Below are positions 8,001-17,458 of a stretch of DNA of 64,000 nt, piece after piece (position 1 is the stretch's first letter; each line of letters starts with the position of its first letter). The position numbers and the translations under genes are program-made. This DNA is from Bdellovibrionaceae bacterium UBA6502. GTDB taxonomy: Bacteria; Bdellovibrionota; Bdellovibrionia; Bdellovibrionales; UBA840. The stretch spans positions 1 through 64,000 of the forward strand of contig DJMA01000050.1 of assembly GCA_002436415.1 (NCBI GenBank), in the 5' to 3' direction. The notes under the pieces were generated by a model that was not told where the DNA came from, made no database searches, and saw only the letters and a program-made list of their open reading frames with translations.

Positions 8001-9082
8001 TGAAGTTAAGTCTTCGACCATTTATTGTGGTTAGTCTAATGAGTTCTATTCTTTTTGGCGTAGCTTGTTCGAAACAAATTCCATCAGGTAAATGGAGTTT
8101 TAGCGATGGAAGCTGGACTTCTATGGAATGGTTTAGTGAAAAACTTGTTCTTGAGAGAACGGAGAAAATCGAAAACAAAATGAATATGCAATCGGCACCA
8201 CTATTAAAATCAATAAGCGCAGAAATTGATAATGACTATGCGGAATTAAGTGGCCAGGATTCTGAAAAAGTAAAGGGTTCAACGGTTTGTGTTTTAAAAA
8301 TCAATAATCTAGAGTTTGCAAAAGACACTAGAGAGATAGATGTTTTAAAGTCTGAACTAAAATTAAATAAACAGTCTATTGCAAAGATAGAACAAGAGCT
8401 CGATCGACTAGGCGATGAAAAAAATCGTTCTGTAATTAAAGTTTCAGAAGAGCTAATTAGTACAGTGCCCTATGAATTTGGCACGAAGATGATATGTACG
8501 ATTGATAATGATATTCATAAGATTGTTTTAGAATCGGAATCCGTTCCGTCATCGGCTCAGATCCGTTTTTATCAGGCTTATACATTGGGAACTTATGACT
8601 TCACTCGCTGGAGAAGTCTCAATGAACGTGAACTTAATTTAAAAGAAATTCGCCATAATGCAAATCTTGATAAGGCAGAGATGAGTTCTATTACCTTACT
8701 AGACATTTCATACCAAGGCCTGAATTATTTAGATCTAAACGGCCTTTACACTGACCAAAACGAGCATGAAGCACTTTTACATCATGAGCTTTGTACTAAA
8801 AAAGCTTGGCAGCCAAAAGACCCTAAGCTTTGTGATAAGTCGAATGCAAAAATGCAGTTGGCTGTAGAGACAAAGCCTGAATATTTTTATGACAAAAATC
8901 ATATGAAAATAATGTCAAATGAAGACGCGGATCAATCTCATAAGTTGGATCAATTTTTTGGTGACAGTGTACATGTCAATGTCGATCAATTTCTATCACA
9001 CTTAGAATTGGACTCTTATTTAATAGAAGTAAATACAAATGAAATAAAAAAGAAATATAAAAATAGTCGAATATTAAAATAA
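8000..9082 (+). CDS. Lipoprotein of unknown function, member 2 of the tandem family
   Basis: The 360-residue protein has a signal peptide with lipobox FGVAC (Cys23). Its first conserved Cys lies in TVCVLKINNLEFAKD and its second in KMICTIDNDIHKIVLES, which line up with KCSVFVNDVLEVAKE and NIECEGNNEIITVKS in member 4. A Glu/Lys-rich coiled stretch (about residues 110-145) separates them. A C-terminal part contains two more Cys (HHELCTKK, PKLCDKS). The ATG shares a base with the preceding TAA and follows GGAGG, so the two genes are translationally coupled. Function unknown; outer-membrane or periplasmic anchoring is inferred from the lipobox. Confidence 0.8.
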   Translation: MKLSLRPFIVVSLMSSILFGVACSKQIPSGKWSFSDGSWTSMEWFSEKLVLERTEKIENKMNMQSAPLLKSISAEIDNDYAELSGQDSEKVKGSTVCVLKINNLEFAKDTREIDVLKSELKLNKQSIAKIEQELDRLGDEKNRSVIKVSEELISTVPYEFGTKMICTIDNDIHKIVLESESVPSSAQIRFYQAYTLGTYDFTRWRSLNERELNLKEIRHNANLDKAEMSSITLLDISYQGLNYLDLNGLYTDQNEHEALLHHELCTKKAWQPKDPKLCDKSNAKMQLAVETKPEYFYDKNHMKIMSNEDADQSHKLDQFFGDSVHVNVDQFLSHLELDSYLIEVNTNEIKKKYKNSRILK

Positions 9083-9096
9083 AGAGGAAGAGAGAG

Positions 9097-10485
9097 ATGA
9101 AACAGAATAAATATTTTTTAAGCCTTATGTCAGGAGTGATGCTACTTGGAGTAGCCTGCGCCAAAGACATTGATAAGAACAAAATCGGAAAGGCAAAAGA
9201 TAAAAAAGTAGCAGAAAAAAAATCTGAAGCTGAGAACAAAGAGAATCTGTCAGTTCAAGATAATGATAGTACGCTCGCTAAAAACGATGAAAGCAAAAAG
9301 CAACAACTAGTAAGATACAAAATGCCGACTGTTACCAACTATAAATTAGCTAGAGAAATTGAACAGTCTTTGAATAAAGAAAGTGCAGAGAAGGTATCAA
9401 AATTAGTCTTAGATTCCTTAGTAAGCTCTTTAACTGCTTTAGATAAACCTGCGGACTTAATTTCTGAGATGAGGTGTGAATTTGTAGTATTAGACCTGGA
9501 TCAAGGAAGTTCTAAAGAAAGCATTCAGTTTAGTGACAAAGCAGCAAAGGAGAGTTCTGAGTTAAAAACTCTAAGTCCTTATTTGTTATCTAGAGACAAA
9601 ACCAATCAAAATTTGATCGACATATATCTCCTAGATAGTAAATTGGATTCAAGCATTCCATACGATATGCGTTTGGGAATTGAATGTGTTGGCGGAGGAG
9701 AGATCGTAGAGTTTAAACTAAGATCTTTTATTGATGGTAACGATAGCATTAGAATAACTAAAGATACAGTAAAGTCGATTGAGTTTAAAGGCACAGATAT
9801 TACTGATTTAAATACCCAAGAGGCAAATGAAAAAGTAAAAGAATCCTACTTGTCAGCAAAGGATTTACTGGAAGATAGCTATACGGGTTACACTGAATTT
9901 GTAAATATGCCTAAGCTTCCTTATAGTCAAATTATGTCATTGATGCAGTTTAGTGGTAAGATGAAACCAAAGTACGACGCCGGCATCCCTAATAAAGAAG
10001 TACAATGTACTGTGATCGAGAATGACTTAGAAATCGCTGAAGATCGCGCACATCAAAAAGAAATCGAAAGGCTAACTTCAGAATTAGAAATTTGTGTTAG
10101 CGAGCTAAGGGAGATGAAGGGCTTAGATGCTGATAATAATGATCTTCTAAAACAGTATAAATCAGACGTAAGTATTCAAATCGAAGAGCCTACTAGATTA
10201 ACGGCTCTAGTGCGCTTGGATTGGGCCTCAGTTAATTTGTATTCTGAAAAGTCTCACAGAGAAATTTTAGATACTACTGATGCAAACATATTACGATCTC
10301 TACAGGAGGCACAAAAAGATCAAGCAGCACCTGCTGATTACGTAGCGCCTAAATTTGAGGAGTCAAATTTTTTAAACTCCTTAAACCTATTAGATGCTGT
10401 TGGACATGTATGGGAAAAAATAAACTCTATAAATATCAAGTCTCCTACACCTTACGGAACAGGAAGAGCTCATAATACGTTTTAA
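9097..10485 (+). CDS. Lipoprotein of unknown function, member 3 of the tandem family
   Basis: The 462-residue protein has lipobox LGVAC (Cys21), then a charged Lys/Glu linker. A domain follows with Cys in EMRCEFVVLDLDQ and in LGIECVGGGEIVEFKLRS, matching members 2 and 4. A second stretch (QCTVIENDLEIAEDRAHQ) resembles the first-Cys region of member 2, so this protein may hold two copies of the domain. The gene follows member 2 after 14 bases with a GAGGAAG ribosome binding site, in the same operon. No enzyme motif is visible. Confidence 0.8.
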   Translation: MKQNKYFLSLMSGVMLLGVACAKDIDKNKIGKAKDKKVAEKKSEAENKENLSVQDNDSTLAKNDESKKQQLVRYKMPTVTNYKLAREIEQSLNKESAEKVSKLVLDSLVSSLTALDKPADLISEMRCEFVVLDLDQGSSKESIQFSDKAAKESSELKTLSPYLLSRDKTNQNLIDIYLLDSKLDSSIPYDMRLGIECVGGGEIVEFKLRSFIDGNDSIRITKDTVKSIEFKGTDITDLNTQEANEKVKESYLSAKDLLEDSYTGYTEFVNMPKLPYSQIMSLMQFSGKMKPKYDAGIPNKEVQCTVIENDLEIAEDRAHQKEIERLTSELEICVSELREMKGLDADNNDLLKQYKSDVSIQIEEPTRLTALVRLDWASVNLYSEKSHREILDTTDANILRSLQEAQKDQAAPADYVAPKFEESNFLNSLNLLDAVGHVWEKINSINIKSPTPYGTGRAHNTF

Positions 10486-10538
10486 TTGGAAAAATGAAAT
10501 TTTAGAAATTAATTAAAAATAGAATAAGGAGAGAACAA

Positions 10539-11861
10539 ATGAGAAATAAATTTATTTTAGGTATGGCTACAGCAGGAATTTTACTTTCAGTTGCTTGCGC
10601 TCAAAAGGTTGAGAAAGAACAAACTTTTGAAGAAATGAGTAAGCCAATAGTTACTAGTGAATTGATGGAAGCAAAAGTAAACGAAGTTATTACGAATCGA
10701 TCTGAAAACGTAATTAAAGCCATCGAGGCGCAAATGAATGCCCAGGTAAAAGATTATCTGGACGAAAACTTAAATGATTCTGATAGAGCAGATATGGCAG
10801 AAGCTGGCCAAGTGGTTTCTGATGTAGACATGAAATGTAGTGTTTTTGTAAATGACGTTTTAGAAGTTGCTAAAGAAAACATCGAAGGTCTTAACCTAAA
10901 GATGGCTGAAAAAGTAGATACGACTGCAATCGAAACAAAATTAGAAGAAAAAGAAGTTAATGGTAAAGTGGATGTGATTAAGTTAAACACGAAAAAAGCA
11001 GAAGCAAGTCAATACACAGCTACTGTTAACATAGAATGTGAAGGAAACAACGAAATTATTACTGTAAAGAGCAATGCTCAAGGGCAAACTGCTTTTGATA
11101 TTGATAAAGTGAATGGCGCTATAATGAAAAATATCATTGTCGGTAAAGCCACTCCGAAAGAGAAAGCGGATTTAATTAAAAAAGCAAAAGAGAATATTGT
11201 TAAGTTAAAGTTTGTTGATGGAGTAATGGTTGAAGTTGTTACGGGAGATTTATTGGTTGACGGTAAATTAAGCCTTGCGACTACAATTGTTGATGACCAA
11301 GTATTAGCAATTAAAGCAAAAGAACAAGAATGTGATGAGGTCAGAAGTGCCACATTGCTTGCTGTAGGTGAAGTTGAAGCTTCTTTGAGAGAAAAGTACA
11401 ATCTTTGTCTAGATGACAAAGAAAAATTAGAGGCGATGGCTGATACAGACCTTGGGTTTTTTAGCCTGATGGATCGTAACACTTTAGATAGTGAAGAGGG
11501 CATGACACTTTCGATTGAGTTGTCAAATGAGCAAATGGCGAAGCTTAACCTTGTTAACGAGCCAGTGAATGTTGCTGATCTAAAAGCTGTTGAAATGATG
11601 AAAGGTAATGACGCTATAGCAAAAGAATACCAACAAAAGGCTGCGGCTGCACAAACAAAGATTGCTGCAGACATTAACACTAAAATTGCACAAAAAGCTA
11701 TTGTGGGTAACAAACTAGTAAACGATCAAGCCCAAGCAGAGGCAGATGCAAAAGCAAAGGCAGACGAAGAAAAAGCAGCACAAGAAGCAGCGGCTGAACT
11801 TCAGAATACAGATGCTCAAGACCAAAACGCTGAAGAGACAGAAGATACTACAAAAGCATAA
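10539..11861 (+). CDS. Lipoprotein of unknown function, member 4 of the tandem family
   Basis: The 440-residue acidic protein has lipobox LSVAC (Cys20). The first conserved Cys is in DMKCSVFVNDVLEVAKE and the second in VNIECEGNNEIITVKS. A later pair (EQECDEVRS, YNLCLDDKE) echoes the second half of member 3. The C-terminal 60 residues are a low-complexity Ala/Glu/Asp/Gln coil. It follows member 3 after 53 bases with AAGGAGAGAAC ahead of the ATG and is closed by a hairpin terminator. Function unknown. Confidence 0.8.
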   Translation: MRNKFILGMATAGILLSVACAQKVEKEQTFEEMSKPIVTSELMEAKVNEVITNRSENVIKAIEAQMNAQVKDYLDENLNDSDRADMAEAGQVVSDVDMKCSVFVNDVLEVAKENIEGLNLKMAEKVDTTAIETKLEEKEVNGKVDVIKLNTKKAEASQYTATVNIECEGNNEIITVKSNAQGQTAFDIDKVNGAIMKNIIVGKATPKEKADLIKKAKENIVKLKFVDGVMVEVVTGDLLVDGKLSLATTIVDDQVLAIKAKEQECDEVRSATLLAVGEVEASLREKYNLCLDDKEKLEAMADTDLGFFSLMDRNTLDSEEGMTLSIELSNEQMAKLNLVNEPVNVADLKAVEMMKGNDAIAKEYQQKAAAAQTKIAADINTKIAQKAIVGNKLVNDQAQAEADAKAKADEEKAAQEAAAELQNTDAQDQNAEETEDTTKA

Positions 11862-11886
11862 TAGGTAAAATATATCTCTCCTTAAT

Positions 11887-11917
11887 CCTCAGGTAGCATG
11901 GCTATCTGAGGATTTTT
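11887..11917 (+). terminator. Terminator of the four-lipoprotein operon
   Basis: CCTCAGGTAG and CTATCTGAGG form a 10-bp stem with one G-U pair around a short CATGG loop, followed by ATTTTT. It lies 25 bases after the stop of member 4. Confidence 0.8.
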
Positions 11918-11946
11918 AGGTGAAAGCTAATTAAATACTTATAGGA

Positions 11947-12390
11947 ATGGTCTTTATTTTTATAGCGGCAACAAGCTCAGTCTTGCAAAGAGCTGATGAT
12001 GATTTAAATGAAACAACGAAGCTTACCAATAGTATTGACCCGGAGTCAAAATTCCAGACCTGTAAATCCGATTTTGGCTTTCGAATTAACAAAGGGAATA
12101 GGAATAAAGATTTTTTGGATTTAGAAGTTATACCTAGTTATCACTCTTCTTGTTCTAATGCATAAATCGAAGACGAGTTTGTTTGTCTTCTGGTCGATGC
12201 TCATGAGTCGTTGGATAGAACTTATCCTGCCGGCTTCCTAAAAGAAGGACATATAGATAGGCTTGGAGTATGTTCTGAATCGGACCGAGTAACTTATATG
12301 ATTAGAGGGCGTTTCAGAGGATTAAGCTTAGATAACTTAAGAAAGTGGTTTTCCCCAAAACATGTCGATGCTTGTTTAGATAAATACTAA
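11947..12390 (+). pseudogene. Small secreted Cys-rich protein gene interrupted by an in-frame TAA
   Basis: From ATG 11947 the frame encodes a hydrophobic start (MVFIFIAATSSVLQ) and 72 codons, then meets TAA at 12163-12165. The same frame stays open beyond it for another 74 codons to TAA at 12388-12390, with protein-like sequence (for example VDAHESLDRTYPAGFLKEG and WFSPKHVDACLDKY). Cysteines are spread over both halves. One point mutation would restore a protein of about 147 residues, so I read it as a recent nonsense pseudogene. Alternatively only the first half is expressed. No family is recognised and no clear ribosome binding site precedes the ATG. Confidence 0.55.
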
Positions 12391-12424
12391 AAGATGACTG
12401 CCGGCCTTTTGGTAAAAGGGGATA

Positions 12425-12456
12425 AAAAAAAGGAGCCGCGAAGGACTCCTTTTTGT
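12425..12456 (-). terminator. Terminator of sucCD
   Basis: AAAAAGGAG and CTCCTTTTT form a 9-bp stem around a 10-base loop; A and T runs flank it on both sides, so it can work in both directions. It lies 22 bases beyond the sucD stop. Confidence 0.8.
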
Positions 12457-12477
12457 TATTTAAAATGTAGATGAAAA

Positions 12478-13347
12478 CTAGCTTAAAGCTTTTTTCATTG
12501 TGATACCAAGCTCGGCAGGGCTTCTTGAAATGTGGCAACCTGCGCTTTGTAATGCTTCGTATTTTGCTTCGGCTGTACCTTGACCACCAGAGATGATCGC
12601 ACCAGCGTGCCCCATACGTTTTCCCGGAGGAGCCGTAGCACCAGCTATGAAAGATACAACTGGTTTTTTGAATTCACGCTTAATGTATTCGGCAGCTTCT
12701 TCCTCAGCAGTTCCACCAATCTCTCCGATCATGATTACTGCATCTGTTTCGTCGTCTTTGTTAAAAAGCTCAAGAACATCGATGAAGTTAGTTCCATTAA
12801 CAGGATCTCCACCAATACCTACACAAGAAGACTGTCCCATACCTTGTTGACCAGTTTGGAAAACCGCTTCGTAAGTTAAAGTTCCAGAACGACTTAAGAT
12901 ACCAATACGACCTGGCTTATGAATATGGCCAGGCATAATTCCAATTTTACATTGGTCAGGAGTAATCACACCAGGACAGTTAGGACCGATTAAACGAGTC
13001 TTTTTACCTTGCATGAATTTTTTAACCTTTACCATATCCATAACAGGGATACCTTCAGTAATACAGATTACTAAATCTAGATCGGCATCAACTGCTTCCA
13101 TGATTGCATCGGCAGCGAAAGCAGGTGGTACGTAAATCGCAGATGCGTTACAACCGGTTTTTTCTTTCGCTTCTTCCACAGTATTAAAAACTGGGATACC
13201 AACATGTGATGATCCACCTTTACCAGGAGTTACACCACCAACCATTTTTGTTCCATATGCAATGGCTTGCTCAGTGTGGAAAGTACCTTGTGCACCAGTC
13301 AAACCCTGACAAATTACTTTTGTGTCTCTATTTACCATAATAGCCAT
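12478..13347 (-). CDS. sucD: Succinate-CoA ligase, alpha subunit
   Basis: SucD with SucC converts succinyl-CoA to succinate with formation of ATP or GTP in the TCA cycle. The 289-residue protein begins with a CoA-binding Rossmann domain (VICQGLTGAQGTFH near 11-24, then GVTPGKGG). It keeps the phosphorylated His247 in KRMGHAGAII. The length equals the family norm. It starts 4 bases after sucC ends, in the usual sucCD order, and a hairpin terminator follows. Confidence 0.98.
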   Translation of the reverse strand: MAIMVNRDTKVICQGLTGAQGTFHTEQAIAYGTKMVGGVTPGKGGSSHVGIPVFNTVEEAKEKTGCNASAIYVPPAFAADAIMEAVDADLDLVICITEGIPVMDMVKVKKFMQGKKTRLIGPNCPGVITPDQCKIGIMPGHIHKPGRIGILSRSGTLTYEAVFQTGQQGMGQSSCVGIGGDPVNGTNFIDVLELFNKDDETDAVIMIGEIGGTAEEEAAEYIKREFKKPVVSFIAGATAPPGKRMGHAGAIISGGQGTAEAKYEALQSAGCHISRSPAELGITMKKALS

Positions 13348-13351
13348 TGTT

Positions 13352-14515
13352 CTATCCTTTCACCGCAGTTACGATTTTCTGAGCAGCGTCTGTTAAATCA
13401 TCTGCAGGAGTAATGTCTAAACCACTTTCCGCCAATAATTTCTTACCAGCATCTACGTTTGTACCTTCTAGACGAACCACTAAAGGAACACTTAATCCAA
13501 CTTCCTTAGAAGCTGCGATTACACCTTCTGCGATGATGTCACATTTCATGATTCCACCAAAGATGTTCACTAAGATTCCTTTTACGTTTTTGTCACTAAG
13601 GATGATTTTGAAAGCTTCAGTTACTTTCTCTTTATTTGCTCCACCACCAACATCTAAAAAGTTAGCAGGCTCTGCGCCATTTAGTTTAATGATATCCATA
13701 GTCGCCATGGCAAGACCAGCACCATTTACTAAACAACCAATCTCACCATCAAGTTTAATGTAGGCAAGGTCATATTTTGAAGCTTCAATTTCAGCTGGAT
13801 CTTCTTCCGTAAGGTCACGGTATTCCATGATGTCTTTATGACGGAAAAGAGCATTCGAATCAAAACTCATTTTTGTATCTAAAACTAAGATATCGCCTTC
13901 TTCTGTTTCTACCAAGGGGTTGATTTCAACAAGTGCGGCGTCTTTTTCTACGAAAGCTTTGTAAACGCCTTGGAAAACTTTTGAAGCTTTACCAATAGCT
14001 TTACCAGACAAACCTAGTTTGAACGCCAATTGACGACATTGGTAACCAGCAAGCCCAACCGCAGGGTCTACTGTGATTACGTGGATTTTTTCAGGAGTTT
14101 TTTCTGCAACTTCCTCGATGTCCATTCCACCTTCAGGGGAAACCATCAAGCTCACCATACCAGAAGCGCGATCTAAAAGAGCGGCACAGTAAAGTTCGTT
14201 TTTAATGTTACAACCTTGCTCGATAAAAACTTTTCCAACTTTTTTACCTTCAGGTCCAGTTTGGTGTGTCACCAACTGCATTCCCATAATAGCTTTGAAG
14301 TGCTCAGCAACTTCTTCTGTGGATTTTGCTAGCTTAACACCGCCACCTTTACCACGTCCACCGGCATGAATTTGAGCTTTTACAACCCAAACACTTCCAC
14401 CTAATTCTTTAGCGGCAGCAACTGCAGCTTCCTCACTCTCCACAACTCGGCCCTCTAATGTAGGTACACCAAATTGTCGAAGAACTTCTTTACCTTGATA
14501 CTCATGAATGTTCAC
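13352..14515 (-). CDS. sucC: Succinate-CoA ligase (ADP-forming), beta subunit
   Basis: This is the ATP-grasp plus CoA-ligase subunit of succinyl-CoA synthetase. The protein (387 residues) starts MNIHEYQGKEVL and contains the GGRGKGGGVK nucleotide-binding loop and EINPLVE metal/nucleotide motif. It ends with the ligase domain (GGIMKCDIIAEG, LEGTNVDAGKKLL). The start is GTG at 14515: TTTGGAGGAAC lies just upstream as the ribosome binding site, and this start gives the family length. A TTG four codons earlier would sit inside that site. It is the first gene of sucCD. Confidence 0.97.
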   Translation of the reverse strand: MNIHEYQGKEVLRQFGVPTLEGRVVESEEAAVAAAKELGGSVWVVKAQIHAGGRGKGGGVKLAKSTEEVAEHFKAIMGMQLVTHQTGPEGKKVGKVFIEQGCNIKNELYCAALLDRASGMVSLMVSPEGGMDIEEVAEKTPEKIHVITVDPAVGLAGYQCRQLAFKLGLSGKAIGKASKVFQGVYKAFVEKDAALVEINPLVETEEGDILVLDTKMSFDSNALFRHKDIMEYRDLTEEDPAEIEASKYDLAYIKLDGEIGCLVNGAGLAMATMDIIKLNGAEPANFLDVGGGANKEKVTEAFKIILSDKNVKGILVNIFGGIMKCDIIAEGVIAASKEVGLSVPLVVRLEGTNVDAGKKLLAESGLDITPADDLTDAAQKIVTAVKG

Positions 14516-14891
14516 TCGTTCCTCCAAAGCGAAAAGTTAAATAAATATCGATAATAACAACCAAATTATTGTTTCAAATCTTAAGTAAAAGGTCCAAAGC
14601 TCAATAAAGCTTTCTCGACCTTAGACGGCTTTTACTAGGTTCTTTCTTCCAGGTCTTAGTAAAGTCCTAACCTAATTGAAATACTAGGTTTTGGCTAGTT
14701 TTGTTTCATTGAGTTAGAGACTGAAAATCAATTAGTGCAAATGTTTTTTGCAACTTTTCTCTTGGTCGAATTTTAGGAAGATTGCTGCCTTAAAATTAGA
14801 AGGATTTTTTCGTTTTTGCACTGTCCTAGCTAATGAAAATCAAACCCAGACGAGGTTCAATTTTACCTAAGGGGAAAATTTAGGGGGTTAT
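14516..14891. other. 376-bp divergent intergenic region before sucC and the phosphatase lipoprotein
   Basis: No gene is visible. It should contain the divergent promoters of sucCD (minus) and the metallophosphatase (plus). The word ACTAGGTT occurs twice (near 14634 and 14682) in otherwise AT-rich sequence. A G-rich TTAGGGGG directly precedes the ATG at 14892. Confidence 0.5.
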
Positions 14892-16061
14892 ATGAAAGTA
14901 CTTTTAGTATTACTGAGTTTTTTGTTGATGTCTTGTAAGGAAGCAACGGTCACAGAGGACTTCCACTATGTTTATTTAAATTGGGCAGATGCCAATACCT
15001 CAAATACGATGCAAGTGAATATCACTACAACGAAAGAGTCGGACCAATGGCAAATCGTTTATCGATTGATCGGCGGTGATGAAGTTTTCAAAATGAGTCT
15101 TGCACCAAGTAAAAATGATGATCTTAAGGGAGTGTTTTACCTTCACTTTTCTTTGAGTCAGTTGAAGGCTGGTTCAGTTTACGAGTTCTTTATTGAAGGT
15201 CAAAATTACCAAGGCCCTGTTTATCGCTTTAAAACTTTCGCCAAAGATGAAGAACATCTGCGCTTTGTTGTAGGTGGAGATACAGGGGCGGGAGAAAAAT
15301 TTGCCATCTTATCCGATCTTGCAAAGAGCACAAATTTTGACTTTGCCGTTTTTGGTGGTGATATTGCCTATGCTAATGGCGACATTGAGAATTACAGGGA
15401 TTGGATGAATTGGCTAGAAATATGGACAAGGGCTAGCAACCACAATGGTATGTTAAAACCCTTTATCGTAGCGATCGGTAATCATGAAACCAACTACAAT
15501 TTCTTTTTATCAAAAAGGCAACGCGCGCCCTTTTACTTCAATCTTTTTGAGCAAGATAAGCGTACTTACTTTCGCAGAGAAATTGCTGGGAATAATTTCT
15601 TGATTTTAGATACAGGACATATTTCAAGCTATTCTGAGCAAAAAGAGTTTATCCAGCAAAATACATTTCCAAGCATCGAGGCCTTTCAATTTAGTTTTTA
15701 TCATATTCCATTCTTCCCAGGGCATAGAAGCTTTAGAGGTACTGCGAGTATGGGACGAAACTCATGGATGAATCTTTTAGAAGAAGGCGGAATAGATGTC
15801 TCTTTCGAGCATCATGATCATGTTCTTAAACGAACCTTTCCTCTTAAAAATTTAGAGCAAAATGAAGAAGAAGGGATTGTGTATCTAGGCGATGGAGCAA
15901 TGGGCAAGTCGACAAGAGAACTTAATAATGAATGGTATCTTGAAAAGGCTTACTCAGAAAATCACTTCTGGTTAGTGGATATGTATAGAAGGGAAGCTCG
16001 TTTTGAAGCCATTGGCTTTGAAGGAGAGATTCTCGATCAGTTTGAGAAGAAGATTGATTAG
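14892..16061 (+). CDS. Lipoprotein metallophosphatase, purple-acid-phosphatase-like
   Basis: The 389-residue protein has lipobox LLMSC (Cys15). An N-terminal beta-sandwich (about 25-115) resembles the fibronectin-like domain of purple acid phosphatases. The calcineurin-like catalytic domain has the ordered metal ligands VVGGDTG (Asp130), FGGDIAYANG (Asp157), GNHE (Asn197-His198), FYHIPFFPGHR (His271) and EHHDH (307-310). Family members hydrolyse phosphomonoesters with a two-metal centre. Lipid anchoring suggests it works at the cell surface or in the periplasm. The gene stands alone, with ribosome binding site AGGGGG ahead of the ATG. Confidence 0.88.
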   Translation: MKVLLVLLSFLLMSCKEATVTEDFHYVYLNWADANTSNTMQVNITTTKESDQWQIVYRLIGGDEVFKMSLAPSKNDDLKGVFYLHFSLSQLKAGSVYEFFIEGQNYQGPVYRFKTFAKDEEHLRFVVGGDTGAGEKFAILSDLAKSTNFDFAVFGGDIAYANGDIENYRDWMNWLEIWTRASNHNGMLKPFIVAIGNHETNYNFFLSKRQRAPFYFNLFEQDKRTYFRREIAGNNFLILDTGHISSYSEQKEFIQQNTFPSIEAFQFSFYHIPFFPGHRSFRGTASMGRNSWMNLLEEGGIDVSFEHHDHVLKRTFPLKNLEQNEEEGIVYLGDGAMGKSTRELNNEWYLEKAYSENHFWLVDMYRREARFEAIGFEGEILDQFEKKID

Positions 16062-16193
16062 TTAGTGGTGTAAAAAGGAATCTACAATTACTAAATCACT
16101 GCCAAAAGCGGTTTTGTAAAACTTTGTTGAAAGTTAAAATGCTTTATTGGCTTACTAACTCGTACTTTTTTTAGGCGTACTAGGTTTCCCGCA

Positions 16194-17204
16194 CTATCTA
16201 TTTTCAAGTTCTAAGAGTTGGTGATACCTAGACTCAATGGTGTCTGTAATGGTTTTATGGTCAAAAGCTTGGTGTTTTGAAGGAAAATTGTATTTCTTCA
16301 AGAAGCTATTTGAAAACTCGTTCGCAAAATCCAGGCTCCGCACCAAGGTAAATGGGTCCTCTGAAAAATATTTTCTAAGATTTTTGCTATCGAAACGATG
16401 TTCATTAGGGTGCTTAATTAAAAAAATGCCTTGTCCCAAAATGTAGTCCAAACGAGACGAGATTATATCTAATTCGGCTTTGGCATTTAGGAGACTTTCT
16501 TCATTCAAATCAGCATTTTTTGAAAAGTCATGGATGTATAAAAACAGAATTTGAATTTTTTGTCTCAATTGATGTACTAGAATTGGTGGTAGCAAATTGG
16601 GACTTAAAGTGTGCCAGTTTAAATCATGTAGCATGGTTCTATTTTTCTTTGCTATGGGCAGTTGTCCGTTAAACGCAAAGCGGTACAGGTAAGTGATGCT
16701 TGATAGCTCCTGTTGTGGAGAATAGAAATCAACTTGAAAGAAAGCCTGGTTCTTTTTATTTGCTACTTTAAGCTGTCTATATCGGTGAATAAACTCAGCT
16801 GCACTGGGGTATTGTATGGTGTCGTCTTGTATTTTCATGAAACCTAATTTTTCGCTTAAATATGGTCCCCATGATTCAATACTCATGAGTAAATTTCCCT
16901 GAACATCAGGTGCAGATTCAAAAGACTCCCATGACTGGACTTTTTTTAGTTCATAAACTAGATCAAAGCTTCCCTTTTTTGATGAAACAAAGTCCACTGT
17001 ATCAGCACTCTGGCCTTTATGAGAAATATAAGTTTTTGTCAGTCGACTCGCGGGGCGAAGAATTTTTCTGCCGAGGAATTCTTCCCCTTCAAGATTTGAG
17101 ATTTGTGTGGAAGTTGCGCAGAGTTGGGCGCTGTGGCTAAGGCTAGGAATTGTTAAAACCAAACCTAAAATAAGAGGTAAAAATGCTTTGCAAGACTGGT
17201 ACAT
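16194..17204 (-). CDS. Secreted protein of unknown function
   Basis: The 336-residue protein has a signal peptide (MYQSCKAFLPLILGLVLTI to about residue 26, ending SHSAQ). The mature part is a mix of beta (DFVSSKKGSFDLVYELK) and long helical stretches (AELDIISSRLDYILGQG), with a single Cys just after the cleavage site. I see no catalytic motif and recognise no family. The ATG is preceded by AGGTACCA. It is convergent with the metallophosphatase gene and stands alone on its strand. Confidence 0.7.
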   Translation of the reverse strand: MYQSCKAFLPLILGLVLTIPSLSHSAQLCATSTQISNLEGEEFLGRKILRPASRLTKTYISHKGQSADTVDFVSSKKGSFDLVYELKKVQSWESFESAPDVQGNLLMSIESWGPYLSEKLGFMKIQDDTIQYPSAAEFIHRYRQLKVANKKNQAFFQVDFYSPQQELSSITYLYRFAFNGQLPIAKKNRTMLHDLNWHTLSPNLLPPILVHQLRQKIQILFLYIHDFSKNADLNEESLLNAKAELDIISSRLDYILGQGIFLIKHPNEHRFDSKNLRKYFSEDPFTLVRSLDFANEFSNSFLKKYNFPSKHQAFDHKTITDTIESRYHQLLELENR

Positions 17205-17458
17205 TGGTACCTATTTTATCACAGAAATGTAATTGGTATTTGCTCTATAATTGAGTAGAAGAAAATGCTTAGAAAATTTGAAAAAAAGTGTCGATTGTAA
17301 AAAAATAAAACAGTATTTACCTGAGGCATTCGACTATGCAATTCTGGGCCGACTTAAATCAATCTCAAGTAAAATTGTTATAAATGAGAACAAATCCCTA
17401 TTTTCTATTTTGAAGACCAAAGTCTTTACCAACCTAGGCTCTAATGCTTTAATAAGGC

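Noticed and set aside
11078..11713. 211-codon minus-strand frame inside lipoprotein 4
   Set aside because: It lies fully within a lipoprotein gene with signal peptide, ribosome binding site and terminator; its composition is that of an antisense shadow.
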